From: Micromonospora sp. WMMA1363
GTDB lineage: Bacteria; Actinomycetota; Actinomycetes; Mycobacteriales; Micromonosporaceae
NCBI RefSeq assembly: GCF_030345795.1
Contig: NZ_JAUALB010000001.1
Coordinates: forward strand, 3,774,001-3,838,000
Direction: 5' to 3'
Length of the DNA: 64,000 nucleotides
Position 1 is the stretch's first letter, and every line of letters begins with the position of its first letter. A model generated the notes under the pieces. The model searched no databases, was not told the origin of the DNA, and saw only the letters and a list, made by a program, of their open reading frames with translations. Shown one piece after another: positions 57,349-64,000 of this stretch. The position numbers and the translations under genes are program-made.

Positions 57349-57669
57349 CTGGACCCCGGCAAACGCAAACCCGCCGATGTCGCCGCCGCCTACCTGCTGG
57401 CCAAAAAACCGTACCTGGACTACCCGACCGCGCTGGCCAACGGGTGGCCGATCGCCACCGGGGTGATCGAAGGCGCCTGCCGCCACCTGGTCAAAGATCG
57501 TATGGACGTCACCGGCGCTCGCTGGGGCCTCGACGGCGCCGAAGCAATCCTCAAACTCCGCACCCTGATCAGCAACGGCGACTTCGACCAGTACTGGACC
57601 TGGCACCTGGCCCAGGAACAACAACGCATCCACAACAGCCGCTACCTCGGCGGTGCCATCCCACAATAG
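57349..57669 (+). pseudogene. ISKra4 transposase C-terminal fragment
   Basis: Identical in sequence to the 3' end of the complete copy (from [14 protein letters not shown] to the stop). No own start. Confidence 0.92.
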
Positions 57670-57806
57670 ACGATCACCTCAGAGGAGCCGCACCCGATCC
57701 ATTACGCGTGACTACCCGGCCCCGGGCTGGCGATCTTCGATAGCCCGAGAAAGGGAACACCTCACCTCGGGGCGTCCGCGACCCGCGGCGTACTCGACGA
57801 GGTTCG

Positions 57807-58517
57807 CTACCAGGCGAGCGCCTCGCGCCTGTAGAACAACTGGCCACTCGGGCCGTCGTCTGGGAGCGTGGCTAGCCACGCGAACGTGTCTGCGGCCTCT
57901 TCCGGACTTTGCTCCGCCTTCCCGTATGCCAGGCGGGTATCGACCTTCCCGGGAGACGCGGCGTTGACCAGGATGTTCTGGTCATGAAGCTCGGCAGCGA
58001 GGATGCATGTCAATGCGTTCAGTCCGGTCTTAGCCACTCGGTAGGCGACGCTGCCCGTACCCATCTGCCCAAACGTGCTCATGTGGGTAGTGACGTTCAC
58101 GATGCGGCCGTACTTGATCTTGCGCATCTCGGGTATGGCGGCCGTGCAGCAGCGCCAGGCACCCATCAGATTGGCGTCGATAGTCGCTCGAACCTTCTCC
58201 ATGTCCACCGTGCTCGCCGCCTGGCCGCGGTCGATGGCGACGGCGGCGTTGTTGATCAGGACGTCGAGGCGTCCGTACGTGAACCCGGTGTCCGCCATCG
58301 CCCGCGCAACGCTTGCTGGATCGGTGACATCGAGTTGATGCGACGAGACGGATAGACCCTCGCCACGAAGCTTTGCAGCAGCCTGTTCTGCCGCCTGCTC
58401 GCTCCTGGCGGTCAGCACGACGTGCAAGCCTTGCTCGGCCAACCCCCGCGCAATCGCGTAACCAAGTCCCCGGTTGGCCCCCGTGACAACCGCTACCCTC
58501 TGCCCCTCGGTGCTCAT
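57807..58517 (-). CDS. SDR family oxidoreductase
   Basis: A 236-residue short-chain dehydrogenase. TGANRGLG (NADP-binding), NNAAVA, and YRVAK with Tyr and Lys of the active site; the catalytic Ser position reads TTHMS. Close to carbonyl-reductase-like SDRs. Substrate unknown. Lies 4 bp behind the regulator gene on the same strand. Confidence 0.88.
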   Translation of the reverse strand: MSTEGQRVAVVTGANRGLGYAIARGLAEQGLHVVLTARSEQAAEQAAAKLRGEGLSVSSHQLDVTDPASVARAMADTGFTYGRLDVLINNAAVAIDRGQAASTVDMEKVRATIDANLMGAWRCCTAAIPEMRKIKYGRIVNVTTHMSTFGQMGTGSVAYRVAKTGLNALTCILAAELHDQNILVNAASPGKVDTRLAYGKAEQSPEEAADTFAWLATLPDDGPSGQLFYRREALAW

Positions 58518-58521
58518 GCGA

Positions 58522-59871
58522 CTATGCGATCAGACTGTGGATCTGTTCGTCTAGAGCAACCACGGCTGGGTGCTGGTGCTTCTTGATCTTGGCATGGATG
58601 CCGGTCAGGCGGTTCTTGTTGCGCACGGACCGAGCGGCAGCGATGTCCGGCACCGCTCGACTTACCAGATCGCAGGCGTGTTCGACGTCGCCCAGTCCAA
58701 GGACGCTATCCGCACGCCAGATGAGGTAAGTTGCCCGGTCACGGCGACGCTCCTTCGGCTGCATGGCGAGCGATTGCGCCAACCAGTAGTCAGCCGTCTC
58801 CCGGCGTTCCAGCGCGAGGTAGCACGCTGCGACTTGGGCGCAATATTCCGCTTGGTCGAAGTAGCTGGCCCACGCCGGCGTCGTCCCCTCGTCGGCCTGG
58901 CCCATCGCCTTCTCTGCCACTCCTAGTAGTCGCTCGCACTCCCGCGCTTCCTTACGAACGGCATGTGTCCGGGCCTGCCGGACAGTGAGCATGGCGACTA
59001 CCCGAGCAGGCGCATCCTTAGCGCCTTCGCGCGCCGCCTGCGCGAGGGTCAGGGCCTCGTCGGAGCAATCGGAGTCAACACGTTGCAGGCTCATGCACTT
59101 GAGGATGTTGGCGCCCAGCGCTCGATCATTAGCCGCATGAGCCGCACGTAGCGCAGCCACCCAGTACCTCTCGGCTGCCGCATGGTAACCGGCATCAAAA
59201 CTCGTCCAACCCGCTACCCGTCCCAGCTCTGCGGCGACGGAGTACGCGCGCTTGCCAAGGCGCTCGGTGTACGTGCCCTTGGCCAGCAAGTCAGTCACCA
59301 GCCTCAGCTCGGCGTCCACAACGTTGCGAATATGCCCTCCACCAAGCGCGGCATCCATCTGGCGGAGGGCGGGCAGACGTTGCTCCAGGCAGGTCACAAG
59401 CTCCGCGTCGATGTGCCCACCTCGGAGCACTGAGACCAGTTGGGGCGGGTCGATCCTGAGCCACTGGTCGGCTAGGCTAGCGGCGGCTCCGACGCCAAGG
59501 ATGAGGAAGCCGCGACGATCTAGCACGGCACCTCCCGCCGTCCCATCCAATGCCTGGACGCATCCGTCCGTCGTCCAGGGCGCATGGATGTTGATCCGTT
59601 CACCCACGGGCAACCAGTGTGGCCAACCCAGGCTATGTACCAGCTCGGCCGGAACTTCAAGCTCGGCGGCCAAGGCAAGTTGAGAGTCCGCATCAGGTAC
59701 TACTCCCCAGTGCTCCCATCGCCATGCCTTCTCTCGACGGGCGGCGCTGTTGCCGACGCGAGTGGCGATCACTTGAGCGAGGTCTTGATACGTCCACCCG
59801 CGCTCGTGCCGAACGTAGCTCAGTGGGTGCACAAGCAGCGAGCCTTGACCGTTGAGTAGACGCCTTGCCAT
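58522..59871 (-). CDS. XRE-family regulator with TPR-like C-terminal domain
   Basis: A 449-residue protein. The N-terminal HTH (LSYVRHERGWTYQDLAQVIA) is followed by a segment with RRGFLILGVGAAASLAD resembling a Tat-like or linker region, and a helical TPR-like domain (about 200-440). Common actinobacterial build of secondary-metabolism or development regulators. Probably controls itself and the SDR gene. Confidence 0.82.
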   Translation of the reverse strand: MARRLLNGQGSLLVHPLSYVRHERGWTYQDLAQVIATRVGNSAARREKAWRWEHWGVVPDADSQLALAAELEVPAELVHSLGWPHWLPVGERINIHAPWTTDGCVQALDGTAGGAVLDRRGFLILGVGAAASLADQWLRIDPPQLVSVLRGGHIDAELVTCLEQRLPALRQMDAALGGGHIRNVVDAELRLVTDLLAKGTYTERLGKRAYSVAAELGRVAGWTSFDAGYHAAAERYWVAALRAAHAANDRALGANILKCMSLQRVDSDCSDEALTLAQAAREGAKDAPARVVAMLTVRQARTHAVRKEARECERLLGVAEKAMGQADEGTTPAWASYFDQAEYCAQVAACYLALERRETADYWLAQSLAMQPKERRRDRATYLIWRADSVLGLGDVEHACDLVSRAVPDIAAARSVRNKNRLTGIHAKIKKHQHPAVVALDEQIHSLIA

Positions 59872-60116
59872 TTCGGCCTCCCTCGATACCCGAGCACTGT
59901 AGCGCTGGCATTAGTGCGGATCGGCCCCTCGCTTGGGGATGGGTCGGCCACCGGCAAGAGACAACAACGGGACAACGGGTCATCGGTGGACCCGTCAGCC
60001 CCGTGCACGGTTTGCTGTTTTGCAACCGGTCCCGTGTCGATGGCGTGACTTACCGTACAGCGCCAGGGCGGCGAACCGGAGCCTGCAATCCGCTGGTTCT
60101 CCGTGGGGTGGTGATC

Positions 60117-61025
60117 ATGAGTCGACCTGAACCGCCGGCTGTCTGGCAGCACGATCACCCACTGAGGACGCATTTCGAGAGCGCATCGCGCCCGTCGCAC
60201 CATGACACTCGGTCCGCCGCTGCTGTCACCTGGCCGGCGGCGGACCGGGCAGCGACGCCGCAGCCGACCCGGGGAACCGCACCGGTTCAGGCCCGGCACG
60301 CCGCCCCAGAACCGTCCGGACGCCCGCCAACGCCGCCATCCGGGCCACAGGCGCCCCCGAAACCGCCGGTGCCGTCAGCGACGCCGCCTCACACTCGTTG
60401 GCCGCTGCTAGCTGATGATCTCTTCCGGCTGGCGCACCACGACACGACGGGACGCCCCCTGTTGCACTCGACGGTGGCTGGTCTCGGCTTGGCCGCGGCG
60501 TTGCTGGCCGAGCTGGTCTTCACCGACACGATCGTGATCGAGCAGGACCGAATCTTCGTCGCTACCCGCGTTCCGCCGAGTGACGCGCTCGCGCACACGG
60601 TGCTGGATCAGCTCAGCGGCGAGGCGACCGCACACAGTGTGCGGACCTGGCTCGCGTTCCTGTCGCAGACCTCGCGTGAGCAGGTGGGATCACGGCTGCT
60701 GCGGTCGGGACACGTCCGTGCCGAGGTAACCCGGCGGCTGCTAACCAAGGTCACGACCTACGTCCCTACCGACGCCAACGTGGCGGCGTGGCCGTGGGCG
60801 CGGCTGTCCACCCGCCTGCGCAACGGCCAGCCGCTGGACGGCTTCGACACCGTCCTGGCCGGGCTAGTGCTCACCACTGACCTGCACCGACACGTCCTCG
60901 ACGGCGCACCGGGACACGTCATCGCCGGTGTTCGCCAACTCGTCGCCACCACCTCGCCGTCCATGCGTCTACTGCTGCAACACACCGAGGCCGCCGTCGG
61001 CGACGCGGTCCTCACCGGTCACTGA
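60117..61025 (+). CDS. GPP34 (GOLPH3-like) family protein
   Basis: A 302-residue protein. Residues 1-90 are Pro-rich and disordered. The GPP34 domain follows: LADDLFRLAHHDTTGRPLLH ... AALLAELVFTDTI ... GFDTVLAGLVLTTDLHRHVL. In eukaryotes GOLPH3 binds PI4P; the actinobacterial role is unknown. Heads a co-directional cluster with permease, GNAT and glycosyltransferase. ATG 60117 chosen; GTG 60108 possible. The gap before it (59872-60116) is a divergent promoter region. Confidence 0.8.
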   Translation: MSRPEPPAVWQHDHPLRTHFESASRPSHHDTRSAAAVTWPAADRAATPQPTRGTAPVQARHAAPEPSGRPPTPPSGPQAPPKPPVPSATPPHTRWPLLADDLFRLAHHDTTGRPLLHSTVAGLGLAAALLAELVFTDTIVIEQDRIFVATRVPPSDALAHTVLDQLSGEATAHSVRTWLAFLSQTSREQVGSRLLRSGHVRAEVTRRLLTKVTTYVPTDANVAAWPWARLSTRLRNGQPLDGFDTVLAGLVLTTDLHRHVLDGAPGHVIAGVRQLVATTSPSMRLLLQHTEAAVGDAVLTGH

Positions 61026-61053
61026 CCCCTTTCGCATACGAGGAGCCCTCACC

Positions 61054-62583
61054 ATGTCCGTACCCGGCCCCCGGACGCCAGCGAGCAACGTCTCGCTCGC
61101 GCTGGCCCGCGCCCGTCTCGGCGTGTGGCCGGTGGTGTTCATCGTGATGGCCGCCGCCGCCCCGCTGACGGTGGTGGCCGGCGGCGCCACCACCGGATAC
61201 GCCGTCACCGGTGTGACCGGTATCCCGATCGCTTACCTCGCCGTCGCGGTGGCCCTCGGCCTGTTCTCCGTCGGCTACGTCGCCATGTCCCGCCGCGTCG
61301 TGAACTCCGGCGCCTTCTACACCTACGTGTCCCGTGGGCTGGGCAAGGTGTCCGGCGTCGGGGCCTCGTTCGTCGCGGTCGCGGCCTACAACACCATGCA
61401 GATCGGCCTCTACGGCGGGTTCGGCGCCGTGCTCGCCGCCCGGCTGGAGGACTCGCTCGGCTGGTCGGTGCCGTGGGCGGTGTGCGCGTTCGCCGGCTGG
61501 GCGGTGGTGGCGGTCCTCGGGGTGCGGCGCATCGACCTCAACGGCCGGGTCCTCGCCGTGATCCTGCTGGTCGAGATCGCCGTCGCGGTCGTGTTCGCCG
61601 TGGTGCAGCTCGCCCACCCGGCCGATGGGAGGGTCACCTTCGACACCCTCGCGCCGGCGAACCTGCTCGGGGCCGGGATCGGTGCGGCGCTGGTGACGGC
61701 GGTGGCCGGGTTCGTCGGGTTCGAGGGCACCGCCGTGTTCTCCGAGGAGTCGAAGGACCCGCAGCGCACCGTCGCCAAGGCCACCTATCGCGCCCTGGCG
61801 ATCATCGGCCTGCTCTACGCCTTCTGCGCCTGGGCCATGTCGGTCGCCACGGGACCGGACCGCATCGTCGAGGCAGCGAAGGCCGACGGCACCGAGCTGA
61901 TCTTCAACCTCGTGCGCCCGTACGTCGGCTCGTTCGTGGTCGGTCTCGGGCATCTGCTGTTCGTCACGAGCTTGTTCGCCGCGCTGCTCTCGTTCCACAA
62001 CACGGTGGCGCGGTACCTGTTCGCTCTCGGCCGCAAGCGGGTGTTGCCCCCGGCTCTGGGGCGGACCAGCACCCGCACCCGCGCCCCGAAGGTCGGCTCC
62101 ATCACGCAGTCCGCGCTCGCCGCGATCGTCCTCGTCGTCTACGCGGCGATGGGCTGGGATCCAATAGTCCACCTGTTCTTCTGGCTCACCGTCGTGGGCG
62201 GTCTCGGCGTGCTGATCCTGATGGCCGGCACCTCGGTCGCGGTCATCGCGTACTTCGCCCGCCCGGGGAACCGCGACGGCATCAGCGGGTGGCGGTGGCT
62301 CATCGCCCCCGCGCTCGCGTCGGCGGCGCTGCTGTGGATCCTGTGGGCCACCATCGACCAGTTCCACACCCTGCTCGGTGTCGAGGCGACCAACCCGCTG
62401 CGGTGGATCTTCCCCGGGGCGTTCGCGGTCGCGGCCGTTCTCGGCGTGCTGTGGGCGCTGGTGCTGCGGGCCGCCAAGCCGGACGTGTACGCCGGCATCG
62501 GGCGCGGTGCGAACAGCGTCACCACCGAGGCGGCCGAGGCGCTCGGCCGGACCAACCCGGCGCCGGCTGGGAGCGGGTGGTGA
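61054..62583 (+). CDS. APC family amino acid permease
   Basis: A 509-residue membrane protein with about 12 segments. VVAGGATTGYAVTGVTGIP is the first-helix signature; GFVGFEGTAVFSEESKDPQRTVAKA is the conserved APC segment between helices 6 and 7. ATG 61054 has GAGGAG. The substrate (amino acid or polyamine) is not deducible. Confidence 0.9.
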   Translation: MSVPGPRTPASNVSLALARARLGVWPVVFIVMAAAAPLTVVAGGATTGYAVTGVTGIPIAYLAVAVALGLFSVGYVAMSRRVVNSGAFYTYVSRGLGKVSGVGASFVAVAAYNTMQIGLYGGFGAVLAARLEDSLGWSVPWAVCAFAGWAVVAVLGVRRIDLNGRVLAVILLVEIAVAVVFAVVQLAHPADGRVTFDTLAPANLLGAGIGAALVTAVAGFVGFEGTAVFSEESKDPQRTVAKATYRALAIIGLLYAFCAWAMSVATGPDRIVEAAKADGTELIFNLVRPYVGSFVVGLGHLLFVTSLFAALLSFHNTVARYLFALGRKRVLPPALGRTSTRTRAPKVGSITQSALAAIVLVVYAAMGWDPIVHLFFWLTVVGGLGVLILMAGTSVAVIAYFARPGNRDGISGWRWLIAPALASAALLWILWATIDQFHTLLGVEATNPLRWIFPGAFAVAAVLGVLWALVLRAAKPDVYAGIGRGANSVTTEAAEALGRTNPAPAGSGW

Positions 62584-62585
62584 CC

Positions 62586-63200
62586 ATGGCCCCGTTCGCA
62601 CCGACGATTCGCCGCGCCACCCCGGCCGAGTCCGACACCGTGGCCGCCGTGCTCGCCGAGGCGTTCCTGCACGGCGACCTCGGCCCCTGGCTGGTCCCCA
62701 ACGTCGACACCCGCGAGAAGGTGTACTGGCCGTACTTCCGGCTCCTCACCGAAGGTGCCCAGGCCGCCGGCTGGATCGACGTCACCGACGACCTCGCCGC
62801 CGTCGCCCTCTGGTACCCGGTCGGAGACCGGTTCGACGTCGAGATCCCGAACTACGACACCCGCCTCGCGCAGGCGTGCGGCCAGCACCTGCACCGGTTC
62901 GTCGCCCTCGACCAGGCGATGCACGAACACCACCCCACCGGTACGCCGCACCACTACCTCGCTCATCTCGGCGTGCACCCGGACCGGCAACGCCAGGGTC
63001 TTGGCAGCGCCCTGCTGGAGCACCACCACACCCAGCTCGACGCCATCGGAATGCCCGCCTATCTGGAGGCCACCAGCAGCCGCCATGGCGTCCTGTACCG
63101 CCGGCATGGCTACCTTCCCCGCCCGGGGTACCGGCTGCCGAAGGGGCCGGAGCTGTACCCGATGTGGCGACGCCCGCGCCCGACCGGGGAGGCGGAATGA
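62586..63200 (+). CDS. GNAT N-acetyltransferase
   Basis: A 204-residue acetyltransferase. The acetyl-CoA site is HLGVHPDRQRQGLGSALLEH; the N-terminal part (AAVLAEAFLHGDLGPWLVP) and YLEATSSRHGVLYRRHGY complete the fold. Starts two bases after the permease stop; overlaps the next gene by ATGA. Confidence 0.88.
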   Translation: MAPFAPTIRRATPAESDTVAAVLAEAFLHGDLGPWLVPNVDTREKVYWPYFRLLTEGAQAAGWIDVTDDLAAVALWYPVGDRFDVEIPNYDTRLAQACGQHLHRFVALDQAMHEHHPTGTPHHYLAHLGVHPDRQRQGLGSALLEHHHTQLDAIGMPAYLEATSSRHGVLYRRHGYLPRPGYRLPKGPELYPMWRRPRPTGEAE

Positions 63201-64000
63201 GGGTCGGGTATAGCTGCTGGGGGTTCCTCGGCCCCGGGGTGGTGGACACGCCGGACGGGTCGCGGGCCTACCGCCGCCCGCTGATCGACGGGCTTACCGC
63301 CGCCGGGCACGAGGTGGTACTCGTCCAGCGCAACCGGGACCTGGCCGAGGCGGGCCTGGACCTGCGCGGCCAGTACACCTTCGGCGGCCTACCCGACCTC
63401 GACGTGCTGATGCTGGAGTGGCGGTGGCCGCTGCCGGGCCGCAACACCACCCCGTGCGGCACCCCAGGCCACACCTGCGACCTGCACCGGCAAACCGAGC
63501 TGCTGGAGCACTACACCCGCGCGTGCGGCACCCCCACCGTGATCTGGGACCTCGACCGGCAGCTCCCCGCCGACGACCCGCTCCGCGCGCTTCCGAACGT
63601 GACGGTGTGCGAGTTCGCCCTGCACCCGACCCCGGGCGCCACGACCCTGCTGTGCCCGGTGCCGGACACGGCGCTGGACGCCGCCGACCCCGCCGCCCTC
63701 GCCGCGCTGACCCGGCCGCTGTCGCTGGTGTACGTCGGCAACCAGTACGACCGCGACGACGCCTTCGACCGCTACTTCGCCCCGGCCGCGCGCCACGTCG
63801 GGCACCGGGTGGCCGGCAAGTGGCCGCGCACCGAGCGGTGGCCGCACGTCACCTTCACCGGCCGCTGCCCCCTTGCCGAGGTGGCGGCCATCCACCGGCA
63901 GTCCCTCGCGACGGTGCTGCTGCTACCCGAGCGGTACAACGCGGTCGGGCACATGACGTCCCGGCTGTTCGAGGCCCTGCTCGCCGGCTGCCTTCCTCTT
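63197..64000 (+). CDS. Glycosyltransferase-like protein (partial)
   Basis: The frame runs off the right edge. The visible 268 residues begin MRVGYSCWGFLGPGVVDTPD and show a Rossmann plan (AAGHEVVLVQRNRDL; LDVLMLEWRWPLPG; LVYVGNQYDRD), with TSRLFEALLAGCLPL near the end, the segment that precedes the nucleotide-sugar site in GT-B/CgeB-like enzymes. The acceptor is unknown. Confidence 0.72.
   Translation, partial: MRVGYSCWGFLGPGVVDTPDGSRAYRRPLIDGLTAAGHEVVLVQRNRDLAEAGLDLRGQYTFGGLPDLDVLMLEWRWPLPGRNTTPCGTPGHTCDLHRQTELLEHYTRACGTPTVIWDLDRQLPADDPLRALPNVTVCEFALHPTPGATTLLCPVPDTALDAADPAALAALTRPLSLVYVGNQYDRDDAFDRYFAPAARHVGHRVAGKWPRTERWPHVTFTGRCPLAEVAAIHRQSLATVLLLPERYNAVGHMTSRLFEALLAGCLPL

Larger units (their letters stand above)
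53991..57695 (+). mobile_element. Second ISKra4 copy, deleted and invaded
   Basis: The left end (53991-54026), an internal part (55398-55477) and the right part (57349-57695) are identical in sequence to copy 1. About 1.2 kb, equivalent to 52360-53560, is missing at the IS256 junction. Shares the middle GATCCATTA with copy 1. Confidence 0.88.

Noticed and set aside
56167..57669. 500-residue frame continuing into the ISKra4 fragment
   Set aside because: Out-of-frame reading of the IS1182 transposase joined by chance to the ISKra4 remnant.
61012..62601. 529-codon minus-strand frame opposite the permease
   Set aside because: Shadow of the APC permease gene; highly charged low-complexity translation.

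Overview
The window is high-GC actinobacterial DNA, most likely from Micromonospora or a close relative (Micromonosporaceae). The evidence is the GC-rich codon use, a WhiB regulator, paired ArsA/Get3-like ATPases, a PASTA-domain bifunctional penicillin-binding protein, and integrative elements of the actinomycete (AICE) type. No species name can be derived from the sequence alone.

Positions 1-10937 are stable core chromosome. The gene order (cyclase, MBL hydrolase, RidA, DUF4177, conserved protein, membrane protein, two Get3/ArsA-like ATPases, WhiB4-like regulator, PonA2-like PBP, YqeY, metallophosphoesterase) closely parallels the Mycobacterium tuberculosis Rv3677c-Rv3683 neighbourhood.

A tRNA-Pro(CGG) gene at 10952-11028 is the attachment site for two AICEs in tandem. 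AICE-1 (about 10984-26444) and AICE-2 (about 26396-45149) are delimited by three direct copies of the 3' half of the tRNA gene. Each carries a tyrosine integrase, an excisionase, a replication block (AAA ATPase, TGT-like protein, prim-pol), an FtsK/TraB-type DNA translocase, Spd-like membrane proteins, a Nudix protein and many very small genes, all on the minus strand behind one leader. Divergently transcribed regulator and cargo genes sit at the right end: GntR plus GNAT in AICE-1, and a small HTH protein, an XRE-like regulator and an isochorismatase-like hydrolase in AICE-2. Both integrases carry a LacI-type helix-turn-helix inserted inside the catalytic domain. Both leaders share a boxA-like element followed by a terminator-like hairpin. 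AICE-2 shows decay: frameshifts in its TGT-like and Nudix genes and a truncated cytosine methyltransferase.

Positions 45150-57704 are a degraded accessory zone. It holds an N-lobe-less protein kinase coupled to an RNase H-like protein, an IS701 remnant cut by an IS3-family element, a lipoprotein whose 3' end runs into that IS, two winged-helix regulators, a prepilin-peptidase-like protein, and a nest of insertion sequences. The nest consists of two ISKra4 copies in tandem with a 9-bp target repeat; the second copy was invaded by IS256- and IS1182-family elements and lost about 1.2 kb.

Positions 57705-64000 return to ordinary chromosome: an SDR oxidoreductase with an XRE/TPR-type regulator, then a co-directional cluster of GPP34-like protein, APC permease, GNAT acetyltransferase and a glycosyltransferase-like protein cut by the window edge.
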